Origin: Ferrovibrio sp.
GTDB taxonomy: Bacteria > Pseudomonadota > Alphaproteobacteria > Ferrovibrionales > Ferrovibrionaceae
DNA: 46,056 bases
NCBI RefSeq assembly: GCF_002796975.1
Contig: NZ_PEKV01000015.1
Coordinates: 1,722-47,777 of the forward strand
Reading direction: 5' to 3'
Shown here one piece after another: positions 9,602 to 20,087 of the stretch. Below the pieces are notes generated by a model, which was given only the letters and a program-made list of their open reading frames with translations, ran no database searches and was not told the DNA's origin. Position 1 is the stretch's first letter, and each line of letters begins with the position of its first letter. A program made the translations under genes and the position numbers.

Positions 9602-10433
9602 TGGGCAACCCGATCAGGAATAACCCCAGACGATCCGCCGCACTTGCTGTGGCTGCGGCATCGACGATCAGCGCAGCTCCCGCTTCGACTGCAATACCGG
9701 CAAGGCCCGCCACAGCCGCATTCTCCACGGTCGTGACGCCGATGGTCGGAAGATCAACCCGGCGATCCTGCTGTGGCTTGGCGCATTTCACCAATACACC
9801 GCCGCGCGCCAATGGCTCGGCTACCATAAGCTTCAAAAGCGCATCGGTGCCCGCATCGTCCTCTAAGCCGACAACTCTGCCCTGCGCAGCGACGGCCGCC
9901 TGCCCGCGATCATCGGCGCCTAGTTGCCGCGCTGCAGCCAGGGCTGTCGCCACATCGGCTGTCTGCCCAGCCGTCGGCAGCCGGGTGCCATAGGTCTCTT
10001 CACGTACCAACAGAGACGCCATCAGCATATCGGCACCAACAGGACGGAATCCTTCACGCTCGAAGGCATCGATGACAACACGCAGAATGGCGTCATCCCC
10101 AGTCAGTGCAGCTTTCAGCAGCCTGGGCAGCAGCAGTGCGCCTTTCAGGTCAGGTTTCAGCACCGAGAAATCCGGTTTGGCCACGCTGCCACAGAGGCAG
10201 ACCTCATCGACCCTGGCCGCCTTCAGCGCCTTCATCAGGGCGCCGACCTGCGGCAGGTCGAACCAGCCATGCTCCGCACCGCTGACGGTGTCGAGACGGC
10301 AGAACCCGTTCAAGGCAGCGATGTAAAGAGGCCTGCCTTCAGCATGGCAGGTATCGCGGATCAGGGCCGGAATCTGGCCGCCACCGGCGATCAGCCCGAG
10401 TTTAGGCAGCCCCGTTTTAGGCAGCGGCGCCAT
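9591..10433 (-). CDS. lpxI: UDP-2,3-diacylglucosamine pyrophosphatase LpxI
   Basis: Hydrolyses UDP-2,3-diacylglucosamine to lipid X and UMP. It is the alphaproteobacterial substitute for LpxH (family formerly DUF1009). 280 residues. The N-terminus GLIAGGGQIPALIRDTC is the family's first motif, followed by CLCGSVAKPDF, LPRLLKAALTGDDAILR and the C-terminal GITTVENA-like segment (GVTTVENAAVAGLAGIAVEA). The frame is open to 10526 inside lpxA, but the start MAPLPKTGLPKLG at 10433 fits the family and overlaps the lpxA end by 17 bp. Its place between lpxA and lpxB is the standard one. Confidence 0.95.
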   Translation of the reverse strand: MAPLPKTGLPKLGLIAGGGQIPALIRDTCHAEGRPLYIAALNGFCRLDTVSGAEHGWFDLPQVGALMKALKAARVDEVCLCGSVAKPDFSVLKPDLKGALLLPRLLKAALTGDDAILRVVIDAFEREGFRPVGADMLMASLLVREETYGTRLPTAGQTADVATALAAARQLGADDRGQAAVAAQGRVVGLEDDAGTDALLKLMVAEPLARGGVLVKCAKPQQDRRVDLPTIGVTTVENAAVAGLAGIAVEAGAALIVDAAATASAADRLGLFLIGLPNGG

Positions 10434-11217
10434 CTTGCGGCTGGCAGACCCCGCGCTTGGAGGCGTTGCGTATGAAGTCCACCAGTTCCTGAACAACGGC
10501 GATACCGGCAAACTGTGCCGCCACACCTTCGAGCCGCTTGCTCATCGTGTCGCCACGGGCAAAGACCGCGTCATAGGCCTCACGCAGCTTGCCGATGTCT
10601 TCGCGCTCGAAACCACGACGTTTCAGGCCGACAAGGTTAAGACCTGTGAGATGTGCACGATTGCCCATCACCATGCCATAGGGAATGACATCCTGCTCCA
10701 CGCCGGACATGCCGCCGATCATGGCATGCGGTCCGATACGGCAGAATTGGTGAATGGCAGCCAGACCGCCGACGAAAGCGAAATCGCCGACCTCGATATG
10801 ACCGGCCAGTGTGGCGTTGTTCGCCATCACGATGTTGCTGCCCAGCTGGCAATCATGCGCCACATGCGCACCAGTCATGAATAGGCAGTTATCGCCCACC
10901 TTGGTCAGCATTCCGCCGCCCTCTGTGCCCGGATTCATGGTGACACCTTCGCGGATCACGTTGTTCTTGCCGATCACCAGCCGCGACGGCTCGCCCTTGA
11001 ATTTCAGATCCTGCGGCGCATGGCCGACGGATGCGAAGGGGAAAATCTTCGTGCCGCTGCCCACGCTCGTGATACCGGCCACCACCGCATGGCTGAGCAG
11101 TTCAACGCCATCAGCGAGTTCGACCTGCGCGCCAACCACGCTGTACGGGCCAATGCGAACATCGGAGCCAAGCTTGGCTCCGTCCTCGACGATCGCAGTC
11201 GGATGGATCTGTGCCAT
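10417..11217 (-). CDS. lpxA: UDP-N-acetylglucosamine acyltransferase
   Basis: First step of lipid A synthesis: moves a 3-hydroxyacyl chain from ACP to the 3-OH of UDP-GlcNAc. 266 residues. The protein starts MAQIHPTAIVEDGAKLGSDV and runs through left-handed beta-helix hexapeptide repeats. The catalytic histidine lies in NNATLAGHIEVGDF. The HQFCRIGPHAMIGG segment and the helical C-terminal domain are typical of LpxA. It lies 7 nt after fabZ and overlaps lpxI, so it is part of one operon. Confidence 0.97.
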   Translation of the reverse strand: MAQIHPTAIVEDGAKLGSDVRIGPYSVVGAQVELADGVELLSHAVVAGITSVGSGTKIFPFASVGHAPQDLKFKGEPSRLVIGKNNVIREGVTMNPGTEGGGMLTKVGDNCLFMTGAHVAHDCQLGSNIVMANNATLAGHIEVGDFAFVGGLAAIHQFCRIGPHAMIGGMSGVEQDVIPYGMVMGNRAHLTGLNLVGLKRRGFEREDIGKLREAYDAVFARGDTMSKRLEGVAAQFAGIAVVQELVDFIRNASKRGVCQPQDGAAA

Positions 11218-11224
11218 GAACTGC

Positions 11225-11695
11225 TTACTTCCTATCGAGAATCATGGCGGAGAAGATCGCCTCGGCGGCGAGCTTGCCGTCGACCATGGCCCTGCCCTCG
11301 AACTTCCAGACCGGTCCGCGCTGCTTGATCGCAGCAACATGGATATGCATCTGGTCGCCAGGCGTTACGGGCTTGCGGAAGCGCGCCTCGTCGATAGTCA
11401 TGAAATAGACCAGCTTGCCTTCGGCTTCCTTGCCCAGACTGTGCACGACGACCACGGCAGCCGTCTGCGCCATCGCTTCGACGATCATGACACCGGGCAT
11501 CACCGGCTGCGAGGGGAAGTGGCCAGTGAACTGCGGCTCATTCATCGTCACATTCTTGATGCCGATCGCACTCTTGCCTACTTTCAAGTCGACCACACGA
11601 TCAATCAGCAGCATCGGATAACGATGCGGAATCATTTCCATGATCCGCAGGATATCGATGCTCTCCACGGTTTCCGCCGGCTGCGCGTCACTCAT
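11225..11695 (-). CDS. fabZ: 3-hydroxyacyl-ACP dehydratase FabZ
   Basis: Hot-dog-fold dehydratase of the fatty-acid elongation cycle; in this operon it competes with LpxA/LpxD for 3-hydroxyacyl-ACP. 156 residues. The active-site histidine is in [14 protein letters not shown] and the glutamate in [18 protein letters not shown]. An upstream GTG at 11704 is in frame, but the ATG at 11695 has an AAGGG motif 8 nt away and is preferred. The start overlaps the lpxD end by 8 bp. Confidence 0.96.
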   Translation of the reverse strand: MSDAQPAETVESIDILRIMEMIPHRYPMLLIDRVVDLKVGKSAIGIKNVTMNEPQFTGHFPSQPVMPGVMIVEAMAQTAAVVVVHSLGKEAEGKLVYFMTIDEARFRKPVTPGDQMHIHVAAIKQRGPVWKFEGRAMVDGKLAAEAIFSAMILDRK

Positions 11696-12719
11696 TGTCA
11701 GCACCCTTCTTCTGCGCCAGGCGCCTGAGTGTGGCTACCTGACGGAAATATTCCTTCACCCGGGCGGCAGGAATTCCGAAATGGCTTTCGCCGGCCGGAA
11801 TATCCGTCATCACGCCCGATTTCGCACCGACACGCGCGCCGGTACCGATCTTGAGATGCCCGGCGACACCACTCTGCGCGGCCAGCACGACGAAGTCGCC
11901 GAGCTGGGTGGAGCCGGCAACACCGGCCTGGGCGATGACGATACAGCCACGCCCCATGGTCACGTTGTGCCCGATTTGCACCAGATTATCAATCCAACAG
12001 CCCGGACCGATCACGGTATCCGGACCGGCACCGCGGTCGATCGTGCTGTTGGCGCCGATCTCGCAATCGCTGCCGATCTGCACGCGGCCAAGCTGCGGCA
12101 CCTTCACATGACCGGTCGGGTCAGGCGCAAAGCCGAAACCGTCCTGACCTATGCGCACACCGGGATGCAGCAGGACGCGATCACCGATCAGGCAGTGACT
12201 GAGCGTCACCTGCGGACTGATCCGGCAATCCCTGCCCAGCACCACACTGCGACCGACCACCGTGCTGGCTCCAATCGAAGAACCCGCCCCGACCTCAGCA
12301 CCCGCCTCGATAACCGCATGCGCGGCGACCGACACGCCATCGCCCAGGCGGGCAGACGGGTCGACGACCGCGGTAGGATGTATTCCGGGAGAGGCTTTCG
12401 GCGCTGGGTAAAACAGCTGCGCAACCCGGGCATAAGACAGATAGGGCTTCGGTGACAGCAGCAGGATCACACCAGCCGGCGCAAGCGCGGCATGCTTCTC
12501 GTGCAGGATGCAGGCACCGGCTTTCGTCTGCGCGAAAGCCTCCGTGTATTTCGGATTGTCGAGAAAAGTCAGCTGGTCCGGGCCGGCCTGATCGAGCGTC
12601 GCAACATCACCGACCGAGTGCCCTGCCATTGCAGGGGCGGCAAGGCGGGCACCGCAGCGCTCTGCCAACTCACCCAGCGTGAATGGCCCGGCCCGCTCGA
12701 AGAAGCGCGGATCCGCCAT
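11688..12719 (-). CDS. lpxD: UDP-3-O-acylglucosamine N-acyltransferase
   Basis: Third step of lipid A synthesis, adding the N-linked 3-hydroxyacyl chain. 343 residues. There is an N-terminal uridine-binding domain ([30 protein letters not shown]), then a long hexapeptide-repeat beta-helix. The catalytic-region sequence is [17 protein letters not shown], and the C-terminal helix carries REYFRQ-like sequence ([16 protein letters not shown]). It starts 3 nt after the OmpH/Skp gene and overlaps fabZ, in the usual alphaproteobacterial order. Confidence 0.97.
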   Translation of the reverse strand: MADPRFFERAGPFTLGELAERCGARLAAPAMAGHSVGDVATLDQAGPDQLTFLDNPKYTEAFAQTKAGACILHEKHAALAPAGVILLLSPKPYLSYARVAQLFYPAPKASPGIHPTAVVDPSARLGDGVSVAAHAVIEAGAEVGAGSSIGASTVVGRSVVLGRDCRISPQVTLSHCLIGDRVLLHPGVRIGQDGFGFAPDPTGHVKVPQLGRVQIGSDCEIGANSTIDRGAGPDTVIGPGCWIDNLVQIGHNVTMGRGCIVIAQAGVAGSTQLGDFVVLAAQSGVAGHLKIGTGARVGAKSGVMTDIPAGESHFGIPAARVKEYFRQVATLRRLAQKKGADNE

Positions 12720-12722
12720 CCG

Positions 12723-13298
12723 TCATTTCCCGGGGGGAAGATTCACTTTGACGGTCGGCAGGCGCTGATCGAGGCGCTTAAGCACTTCCGGCGTAATGTC
12801 GATACTGTCGCCGATGAAGATCTGAACCTGGGCACGATCGAGAACCATGTTGAATCCGCGTTCCGCGGCTAGCCCCTTCAGGATCTCAATCACCTGAACG
12901 GTCACCTGCTCACGCACGCCATTCAGCATCTTCTCCAGCGACTGCGACCGCTCCTGGATACGCTTCTGCAGATCGATCACCTTGGCCTGGAAGGCCTGGC
13001 GGCGCTGTTCAAAAGCTTCCGGCGCCAGCACGGAACGCTGGCGGGCAATCTCCTGCTCTTCAGCACGGAGCTTTTCTTCTTCCTTGGCAATCTCGGACTG
13101 GAAGCTGAAGCGGAACTGCTCAAGCTGCTGACGGGCATTCTTCAACGCTGCCGCCTCGCGATTGACCCGCTGGCTGTCGATCACCGCAATGATCGATGGC
13201 GGCACCTTGCCGCCAGCCGCCTGGGCCAGCGCAAGACCCGGCAGCGCCGACACGGCCAGCGCGACCAGTGCAACTGCGGTTTTGATAAGGGACTTCAT
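12723..13298 (-). CDS. skp: OmpH/Skp-family periplasmic chaperone
   Basis: Periplasmic chaperone for unfolded outer-membrane proteins on the way to BamA. 191 residues. The signal peptide MKSLIKTAVALVALAVSALP is cleaved probably after ALAQA near residue 27. A long charged coiled coil with many Q, E, R and K residues follows (about residues 45-130), and the tail is hydrophobic-basic. The start ATG at 13298 is chosen over a TTG at 13307; AAGG lies about 10 nt upstream. It sits between bamA and lpxD as in most proteobacteria. Confidence 0.92.
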   Translation of the reverse strand: MKSLIKTAVALVALAVSALPGLALAQAAGGKVPPSIIAVIDSQRVNREAAALKNARQQLEQFRFSFQSEIAKEEEKLRAEEQEIARQRSVLAPEAFEQRRQAFQAKVIDLQKRIQERSQSLEKMLNGVREQVTVQVIEILKGLAAERGFNMVLDRAQVQIFIGDSIDITPEVLKRLDQRLPTVKVNLPPGK

Positions 13299-13313
13299 AA
13301 CTGTCAAACCTTG

Positions 13314-15656
13314 CTAAAAGCGGGAACCGAAATTGATACGGATAACTTCTTCCTCGTCATAGTCTTCCTTGACGATCGGGAAGCCGAAGTCGACACGAAT
13401 CAGGCCAAGCGGGGATTTCCACTGTACGCCTGTACCGAGCGAAACACGGATGCTCTTGTCATCAACCACCTCAGGGCCACTATCGGGCGTATCCCACACT
13501 GTGCCGGCGATGGCGAACAGACGCCCCTTGATGCCGAATTCATTCGGCAAGCCGATTGGGAAGGTCATATCGGCTTCGCCGGTGTAGTACTTGGTGCCAC
13601 CGAGTGAGTCATTCGTGGTGATATCGCGCGGGCCGAGACCGCCAGTCTCAAAACCGCGGAAACTGTCGCCGCCAATGAAGAAACGGTTCGGCAGACGGAC
13701 ATCGTCGCTCAGCCCATTAATCATGCCGAATTCAGTTGCAAACGACAGCACAGTCTCATCGGTAAGCGGGAAGTACTTGGCGGCATTTACGACGTTTTTC
13801 ACGTAATGCTCGGTGCCGCCGATACCAGCGAATTCCTGCGACAACCTGACATAATAGCCAGTTGTTGGTTCGATCTTGTCGTCCCGACGATCATAGGTCA
13901 GCGCATGACCAATGGCCGAGGTAACATAGCTGCCTTCCTGCGCCCTGATAAAGCGGGAGGCTGAGGTCTCGATATTGTCGATTTCGTCCTGCCGGATCCG
14001 GTAATAGACGAGCTGGGAGAGGTTTTCGGTGATCGGATAAGCCAGGCGCGGTGTCAGAGCTGTGGTTGTCTGATCCAGGCTGCTGCGCTCGGCATAGTCA
14101 GTGCGGCGGCGCAGGATATCGACGCCGGCCGCCAGTTCGCGGTCGAGGAAATACGGCTCGGTGAACGAGGAATCAATCTGCTGGCGTCGGGTCGACAGGC
14201 TGAAGCCAAGCTTGATATCCTGACCGCGTCCCAGCAGATTGCGCTCGCGGATCGAGATGTCACCCAGCACGCTTTCCGTTGTCGAGTAGCCGACACCGAA
14301 CGACAGCTCGCCAGTAGACTTCTCAGAAACCTCTGCAGTCAGCACCACCTTGTCCGGTGCGCTGCCACGGTTTTCGCTGATCTCGACCTTTTCGAAGAAG
14401 TTCAGGCCGCGCAACCGTGTCCGCGTACGACGCAGCTTCGCCGAGTTGAAGGCGTCGCCCTCGACAAGGCGGAATTCACGACGGACGACCTTGTCCAGCG
14501 TGCGGACGTTTCCGACGATGTCGATCCGCTCGACAAAGACGCGCGGACTTTCGCCAATGCGATAAGTGACATCGATGATGCGCTTTTCGCGGTCCTTGTT
14601 GACGTCTGGACGCACATCGACAAAGGCATAACCGAAGCGGCCAAGCTCGGTGGTGATGTCCTGAATCGTCTTCTCAACCAGATCGGCGTTGTAAACCTCA
14701 CCGGTTTTGGTCCGGACGAATTCGCGTACCTGGGCGCCATCGACACCCTTAAGTTCGCTGACCACATCCATCTTACCGAAGCGGTAGCGCTCGCCTTCCT
14801 CCACCGTGAAGGTGATCAGGAATTTCTCGCGGTTCGGCAGCAGCTCGGCAACGGCATTCGTCACCGCAAAATCGGCGTAGCCCTTGCTGAGGTAAAACTT
14901 GCGCAGTTTCTCACGATCGAAGGTGACGCGATCAGGATCGTAGCTGTCGTCCGAACTCAGGAAACGCCACCAGGCGGTTTCCTTGGTCTGAATCTGCTCA
15001 CGCAGTTCGGAATCCGAAAAGCGATTGTTGCCGATGAAGCGAATGCGGCTGACGCCAGTGAGCGGACCCTCCACGATCTCGAACACGAGATCGACGCGGT
15101 TCTGCGGCAGCTGGATGACCTTGGGTTCGATAGTCGCCGCGAAACGACCCGACCGGCGATAGATCTGCTGGATGCGCTGCGTATCCGCCTGCACCTTGGC
15201 GCGGGTATAGACTTGGCGGGCCTTGAGCTGCAGTTCGCTGCGCAGTTGGTCGACCTGCATGCGGCGATTGCCCTCGAACAGGATGCGGTTGATGACCGGA
15301 TTTTCGGTCACCCGCACGATCAGGGTACTGCCCTGCATGCGCAGGTTCACGTCGGCGAACAGGCCGGTGGCGAAGAGTGCCTTCAGCGACTTGTCAGCCT
15401 CGGCGCTGGAATAGGCTGAGCCCGGCTGCAGGGTCAGGTAATTCTGGATCGTCGACAGTTCGATACGCTGGTTGCCCTCGACCACGATGTCGCGAACCGT
15501 GCCAGCCACCGGCTGCCCCTGGGCAAAGGCCTGTGCGTGGCAGATCAACACAACAACCGCCAGAGCAGCGGCCAGAATACCCCGGCGCAGCCGCCGCAGT
15601 GCCTCGTATTGGACCATCCCCGCCACACTTCCCATCAAATGCAGACCGCCCCTCAC
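13314..15656 (-). CDS. bamA: Outer membrane protein assembly factor BamA
   Basis: Central pore of the BAM complex that inserts beta-barrel proteins into the outer membrane. 780 residues from the GTG at 15656; ATGs at 15635 and 15617 are alternative starts, and the true one is uncertain. A signal peptide (hydrophobic GILAAALAVVVLICHAQAFA) is followed by five POTRA domains, beginning TVRDIVVEGNQRIELSTI, up to about residue 430. A 16-strand Omp85 barrel with the lid-loop motif VRLPNRFFIGGDSFRGFE follows. The C-terminus ends IRINFGSRF, with the aromatic terminal residue that barrels carry. It lies 10 nt after rseP. Confidence 0.97.
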   Translation of the reverse strand: MRGGLHLMGSVAGMVQYEALRRLRRGILAAALAVVVLICHAQAFAQGQPVAGTVRDIVVEGNQRIELSTIQNYLTLQPGSAYSSAEADKSLKALFATGLFADVNLRMQGSTLIVRVTENPVINRILFEGNRRMQVDQLRSELQLKARQVYTRAKVQADTQRIQQIYRRSGRFAATIEPKVIQLPQNRVDLVFEIVEGPLTGVSRIRFIGNNRFSDSELREQIQTKETAWWRFLSSDDSYDPDRVTFDREKLRKFYLSKGYADFAVTNAVAELLPNREKFLITFTVEEGERYRFGKMDVVSELKGVDGAQVREFVRTKTGEVYNADLVEKTIQDITTELGRFGYAFVDVRPDVNKDREKRIIDVTYRIGESPRVFVERIDIVGNVRTLDKVVRREFRLVEGDAFNSAKLRRTRTRLRGLNFFEKVEISENRGSAPDKVVLTAEVSEKSTGELSFGVGYSTTESVLGDISIRERNLLGRGQDIKLGFSLSTRRQQIDSSFTEPYFLDRELAAGVDILRRRTDYAERSSLDQTTTALTPRLAYPITENLSQLVYYRIRQDEIDNIETSASRFIRAQEGSYVTSAIGHALTYDRRDDKIEPTTGYYVRLSQEFAGIGGTEHYVKNVVNAAKYFPLTDETVLSFATEFGMINGLSDDVRLPNRFFIGGDSFRGFETGGLGPRDITTNDSLGGTKYYTGEADMTFPIGLPNEFGIKGRLFAIAGTVWDTPDSGPEVVDDKSIRVSLGTGVQWKSPLGLIRVDFGFPIVKEDYDEEEVIRINFGSRF

Positions 15657-15666
15657 TTAGCCGGAT

Positions 15667-16803
15667 TCACGAGAAAAGCCCAGTGAGGAAATTGAAAATA
15701 GGCAGACGATTCAAGTCGTTCCAGGTGGCAAAGAGGAACAGCGACATGACCAGGGCGAAGCCGATGCGGAAGCTGTATTCCTGCGCCCGCTCGCCCAGGG
15801 GGCGGCCCCGGACGGCTTCATAGGCGTAAAACGCCAGGTGACCGCCATCAAGCATCGGCACCGGGAACAGGTTAATCAGCCCGATGGCGACCGACAGCGT
15901 GGCCATTAGGGAAACCAGGCCGAGCCAACTCGCCTTGGCGACATCGCCCGACATCTTGGCGATTCCGAGCGGGCCGCTGAGTTGATCGCCGGATTCGCGC
16001 CCCTGAATGATGCGTCCCAGGTAGGTGAAGGTATTCGCCACGACCTGCCAGGTCTCGCGTACGGCCTGGACCACTGCCGTGCCCGGATCATGGCGAACGA
16101 AATCGACCCCGGTGGTCCGGATACCGATCTGGCCGACCCGGTGGGTGCCACCCGAACCGTCCGGCACATCGACGCGCTGCGGCACGACGGTCAGGCCGAC
16201 TTCTCCACCATCGCGCAGTACCCGCATCGCAATCGGCGTCTCGGCACGCAGCGCCACATAGGCGCGCAGCTCCTCGAACCGCTGAATCTCGGTCCCGTCG
16301 GCCGCCAGGATACGGTCTCCCGGGCGCAGACCGGCAGACTCAGCGGCACTGCCCGGCACCACATCGCCCACCACCGCGGGGGTGAACGGCTGGCCCACCA
16401 GGCTGAACAGAGCCGCGTAAATCAGGATCGCGAAAATGAAGTTCGCCACCGGGCCGGCCGCGACGATGGCAGAACGCTGGCCCAGCGTCTTGTGATGGAA
16501 CGACACCTTGCGATCTTCGGCGCTCATGGCCGATATCGCAGCATTGTCGGTGGTCGATGCGGCATCCGCATCGCCGAAGAATTTCACATAGCCGCCCAGC
16601 GGAACGGCGCTGATCTTCCAGCGTGTGTTGTGCTTGTCATACCAGCCGAACAGTTCCGGGCCGAAACCGATCGAGAAGACCTCGACCCGCACGCCGCAAC
16701 GCCGCGCGACCCAGTAATGCCCCAGTTCATGCACGAAGACGATGATCGTGAGGACGACCACGAAGGGGATAATGTAGCCAGCAAGATTGGTAACGAAATC
16801 CAT
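15667..16803 (-). CDS. rseP: Site-2 membrane zinc metalloprotease RseP
   Basis: Intramembrane protease that cleaves transmembrane substrates such as anti-sigma factors and leftover signal peptides. 378 residues. The zinc site H25-E26-x2-H29 (FVHELGHYW) sits in the first membrane helix. A PDZ domain lies in the middle (GSAAESAGLRPGDRILAADG), and the C-terminal membrane motif NLFPVPMLDGGHLAFYAYEA supplies the third zinc ligand. E. coli RseP has two PDZ domains; here I see one clear PDZ, the common alphaproteobacterial form. It lies between dxr and bamA in the envelope supercluster. Confidence 0.96.
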   Translation of the reverse strand: MDFVTNLAGYIIPFVVVLTIIVFVHELGHYWVARRCGVRVEVFSIGFGPELFGWYDKHNTRWKISAVPLGGYVKFFGDADAASTTDNAAISAMSAEDRKVSFHHKTLGQRSAIVAAGPVANFIFAILIYAALFSLVGQPFTPAVVGDVVPGSAAESAGLRPGDRILAADGTEIQRFEELRAYVALRAETPIAMRVLRDGGEVGLTVVPQRVDVPDGSGGTHRVGQIGIRTTGVDFVRHDPGTAVVQAVRETWQVVANTFTYLGRIIQGRESGDQLSGPLGIAKMSGDVAKASWLGLVSLMATLSVAIGLINLFPVPMLDGGHLAFYAYEAVRGRPLGERAQEYSFRIGFALVMSLFLFATWNDLNRLPIFNFLTGLFS

Positions 16804-16821
16804 GCCACCTCGACTGCCGGC

Positions 16822-18042
16822 CTATCGCCGGTTCCGTCCTCTTGTTTGCACCCGGACCACCCGGTCGTCATCCGTCGGATCGATCAGCTGCATCGCATAA
16901 CGCCGTGCCGCGCCATCGGCCTCATGAACCGCGGCAAGCTCGCCGAGCGGTCCGCTGGGTACGCGGCTCAGCGTCTGCTCGACAATCCGGGTAATATCGA
17001 GGAACCCGATACGACCGTTCAGGAATGCGTCGACAGCGACCTCGTTGGCGGCGTTCAGGATAGTAGGTGCGCTGCCCCCGCTTTGCAAGGCTTGCCGCGT
17101 CAGGTTAAGGGCGGGAAAACGAGCAAAATCAGGCACTTCAAAGGTCAATCTGGCAATCGCAGCCAGATCCAGTCGGGCCGCCGGGGTCGCCATCCGGCCC
17201 GGCCAGGCCAGCGCCACCGAGATGGGGGTCCGCATGTCCGGCGTACCCAGCTGGGCCAACACGGAGCCGTCCACATAGGAGACCATGCTGTGGATCACCG
17301 ACTGGGGGTGGATCAGCACCTCGATCTTGGTCTCCGGCACCGAGAACAGGAAGCTGGCCTCGATCAGTTCCAGTCCCTTGTTCATCAGGGTGGCGGAGTC
17401 GACGGAAATCTTCGCGCCCATGCTCCAGACTGGATGGGCGATGGCCTGGGCCGGCGTCACCTCACGCATTTCGCTGAGGTTCAGAGTGCGGAACGGCCCA
17501 CCCGAAGCAGTGAGAATGATCCTGTCGATGCTATCGGGATTGTCGAAATCGAAGACCTGGAAGATCGCGTTATGCTCGGAATCGACCGGCAGGATGGTGG
17601 CGCCATGCAACGCAGCCTCACGCATCACCAGAGGCCCGGCGCAGACCAGGCTTTCCTTGTTGGCGAGCGCGACCAGCGCACCACGACGGACCGCGGCCAG
17701 CGTCGGTTCGAGCCCCGCGGCGCCGACGATGGCCGCCATGACCAGATCGGCTGGGCGATCCGCTGCCTCGACGATTGCGGCCACGCCTGCTGCAGTCTCG
17801 ACGCCGCTGCCGGCCAGGCGCTGGCGCAGTTCCGGCAGTAGAGCCTCGTCGCCGATCACGGCCAGTTTCGCCTTCAGGCTCACCGCCTGCTCGGCCAGCA
17901 GAGAAACATTGCTCTGCGCCGTCAGTGCCTCGATTGGGAAACGCTCGGGTTCCCGTGCAATGAGGTCGACCGTCGAGCGGCCAACCGAACCGGTCGAGCC
18001 CAGAATGGTGATGCTGCGCGATGCATTATTGCTCAGCCCCAT
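16822..18042 (-). CDS. dxr: 1-deoxy-D-xylulose-5-phosphate reductoisomerase
   Basis: Second step of the MEP isoprenoid pathway: NADPH- and metal-dependent rearrangement of DXP to MEP. 406 residues. The NADPH-binding loop [16 protein letters not shown] is at residues 12-27, with [12 protein letters not shown] and the catalytic-loop region [19 protein letters not shown] and [23 protein letters not shown] also follow the family. The reading frame is open far upstream inside cdsA, but the family N-terminus gives the ATG at 18042, which overlaps the cdsA end by 10 bp. It supplies precursor for UppS upstream in the cluster. Confidence 0.97.
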   Translation of the reverse strand: MGLSNNASRSITILGSTGSVGRSTVDLIAREPERFPIEALTAQSNVSLLAEQAVSLKAKLAVIGDEALLPELRQRLAGSGVETAAGVAAIVEAADRPADLVMAAIVGAAGLEPTLAAVRRGALVALANKESLVCAGPLVMREAALHGATILPVDSEHNAIFQVFDFDNPDSIDRIILTASGGPFRTLNLSEMREVTPAQAIAHPVWSMGAKISVDSATLMNKGLELIEASFLFSVPETKIEVLIHPQSVIHSMVSYVDGSVLAQLGTPDMRTPISVALAWPGRMATPAARLDLAAIARLTFEVPDFARFPALNLTRQALQSGGSAPTILNAANEVAVDAFLNGRIGFLDITRIVEQTLSRVPSGPLGELAAVHEADGAARRYAMQLIDPTDDDRVVRVQTRGRNRR

Positions 18043-18725
18043 AGCACCCTCCCCGACAGCAGATCCCACGCAGCAATGAATGGCGCGGCAAACAACAGGC
18101 CATCCAGCCGATCCAGCACACCGCCATGACCGGGAATGAGCTGGCTGGAATCCTTGGCACCGAAGTAGCGCTTCACGGCAGACTCCATGAAGTCGCCAGC
18201 CTGTGCCACAACGGCGGTCAGTGCAGCGAGCGCGGCCAACATGAGTGCCGGCATGGCAGGATCGAGACTGGCAACAACGCCACCTGCGATACCGGCGCTG
18301 ACCATGCCGCCCAGCAGGCCGGCCCAGGTCTTGTTGGGCGAGATACGCGGAATCAGTTTCGGTCCGCCGATTGTACGGCCAGCCGCATAGGCGCCGGTAT
18401 CGGTGGCCCAGACAGCACAGAACAGCCAGAAGACGATATGACGACCAATCTCCGGCGTCTGGCGTAGCCAGATCAGCGCAGCGCAAGGCAGGATCACATA
18501 GACCAGCCCCAGCAATATCCAGAGCGGTCCGCGCGTCCATACGGCAGGCTGGGTTGTCGCCTGTCGCGGGAAACGCCACCACTCCCACAGCATCGCTATG
18601 CCGGCCAGCACGACCAACGCCGTGAAAGCAATGCCACCGACCCAGACGGCGCCAACCGCGACAGGCAGCATCACCGCCGCTGAAAGGATGCGGAGCTGCA
18701 AACTGCTGAGCGTACCGGAAGCCAT
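18033..18725 (-). CDS. cdsA: Phosphatidate cytidylyltransferase
   Basis: Integral membrane enzyme that makes CDP-diacylglycerol from phosphatidate and CTP. 230 residues, at the short end for the family, with six or more hydrophobic helices. The C-terminal CDP-diglyceride synthase signature is present: [20 protein letters not shown] followed by GVLDRLDGL. The [20 protein letters not shown] segment is also conserved. It lies between uppS (11 nt gap) and dxr (overlap), in the standard order. Confidence 0.95.
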   Translation of the reverse strand: MASGTLSSLQLRILSAAVMLPVAVGAVWVGGIAFTALVVLAGIAMLWEWWRFPRQATTQPAVWTRGPLWILLGLVYVILPCAALIWLRQTPEIGRHIVFWLFCAVWATDTGAYAAGRTIGGPKLIPRISPNKTWAGLLGGMVSAGIAGGVVASLDPAMPALMLAALAALTAVVAQAGDFMESAVKRYFGAKDSSQLIPGHGGVLDRLDGLLFAAPFIAAWDLLSGRVLWG

Positions 18726-18736
18726 GCGGGTTGCGA

Positions 18737-19471
18737 TTACTCGCTGGCGCCGTAGCGACGTTCGCGGCGCTGGAATTCGGAGACAGCGTCGGCCAGATCC
18801 TGCGCGGAGAAATCCGGCCAGAGTTTGTCGATGAAGATCAACTCGCTGTAGGCCGTCTGCCAGAGCAGGAAATTCGACAGCCGCTGTTCGCCGCTGGTAC
18901 GGATCACCAGATCTGGATCCGGAATACCGGCCGTCTCCAGATTGCTTTCCAGCACCTGCGCATTGATCTCCGATGGCTGCAGCTTACCGGCCGCCACCTG
19001 CTCGGCGATGCGACGCGTTGCGGTGATGATTTCATCCTGGCCGCCATAGCTGAGCGCAATCGTCAGTGTCAGCGTGCGATTGTCACGGGTCTTGGCCTCT
19101 GAGTCGGCGATCAGTTGCACAATATCGGGGGCCAGCTTGGCGCGGTCGCCAATCATGCGGATGCACACGCCGTTACGCGACAGGTCGTCCAGTTCGCGGC
19201 GAATGAACAGGCGCAACAGGTCCATCAGGCCCGCGACTTCTGTTTCCGGACGCTTCCAGTTCTCGGACGAAAACGCGTAGAGCGTCAGGTATTCGATGCG
19301 CAGATTGCGGCAGGCACGCACGACGTCGCGCACTGTATCGATCCCCTGCCGATGCCCCAGGTTACGCGGCAGCCCGCGCGCCTTCGCCCAGCGGCCATTG
19401 CCATCCATGATGATGGCAACGTGGCGTGGCGGCGACGGCGAAAGCGCCTGCGATGCAGCGGGCTGCGACAT
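18737..19471 (-). CDS. uppS: Di-trans,poly-cis undecaprenyl diphosphate synthase
   Basis: Makes undecaprenyl diphosphate, the lipid carrier for peptidoglycan and O-antigen, from FPP and IPP. 244 residues. Catalytic-aspartate motif [20 protein letters not shown], then [31 protein letters not shown] and the C-terminal [20 protein letters not shown]. The frame is open to 19507, but the ATG at 19471 directly follows the frr stop with one base between and fits the family start. Confidence 0.96.
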   Translation of the reverse strand: MSQPAASQALSPSPPRHVAIIMDGNGRWAKARGLPRNLGHRQGIDTVRDVVRACRNLRIEYLTLYAFSSENWKRPETEVAGLMDLLRLFIRRELDDLSRNGVCIRMIGDRAKLAPDIVQLIADSEAKTRDNRTLTLTIALSYGGQDEIITATRRIAEQVAAGKLQPSEINAQVLESNLETAGIPDPDLVIRTSGEQRLSNFLLWQTAYSELIFIDKLWPDFSAQDLADAVSEFQRRERRYGASE

Positions 19472-19472
19472 A

Positions 19473-20030
19473 CTAGACCTGCAAGACCTCCTTGGTCTTC
19501 TGGGCAAGCATATCGTCGATCTTCTTGGTCGCGTCGTCGGTCAGTTTCTGGATCTCGTCCTGATACATTTTGACGTCGTCCTCACCGAGGTCGCCGTCCT
19601 TCTCCGACTTCTTCAGATTGTCCATGCCGTCGCGGCGTACGCCGCGCACCGCCACTTTGGCCTGCTCGGCATACTGGCCGGCAACCTTGGTCAGCTCCTT
19701 GCGGCGCTGCTCATTCAGCTCGGGGATCGGAATACGGATCAGGGTGCCGTCGGCCTGCGGATTAAGGCCCAGACCGCTGGCGGCGATGGCCTTCTCGATA
19801 GCCTTCACGTTGCTCTTGTCCCAGACCTGCACGCTGATCATGCGCGGCTCGGGAACACTGACGGTGCCGATCTGGTTGATCGGCATCATGCTGCCGTAAA
19901 CCTCGACGCGGACGGGGTCGAGCATGCTGATGCTGGCGCGCCCGGTGCGCAGGCCGGCATATTCATGCTTCAGCACCTCAATTGCCTTGCCCATACGCCG
20001 TTCGATGTCGTCGATATCAGGTTCGGCCAC
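19473..20030 (-). CDS. frr: Ribosome recycling factor
   Basis: Splits post-termination ribosomes together with EF-G. 185 residues, the standard length. Opens [20 protein letters not shown]. Conserved blocks are [22 protein letters not shown], where the hinge starts, [18 protein letters not shown] sequence, and [20 protein letters not shown]. It lies 57 nt after pyrH and immediately before uppS. Confidence 0.97.
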   Translation of the reverse strand: MAEPDIDDIERRMGKAIEVLKHEYAGLRTGRASISMLDPVRVEVYGSMMPINQIGTVSVPEPRMISVQVWDKSNVKAIEKAIAASGLGLNPQADGTLIRIPIPELNEQRRKELTKVAGQYAEQAKVAVRGVRRDGMDNLKKSEKDGDLGEDDVKMYQDEIQKLTDDATKKIDDMLAQKTKEVLQV

Positions 20031-20087
20031 TACCTGCTCCCGTCTTTTTTGTTAGATAGATCAATAGCCTAACGGCTGTTTCGCAGC

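Noticed and set aside
15982..17841. A 619-codon plus-strand open frame antisense to rseP and dxr
   Set aside because: Shadow of two certain genes; composition (many H, R, G, D, Q) is typical of antisense frames.
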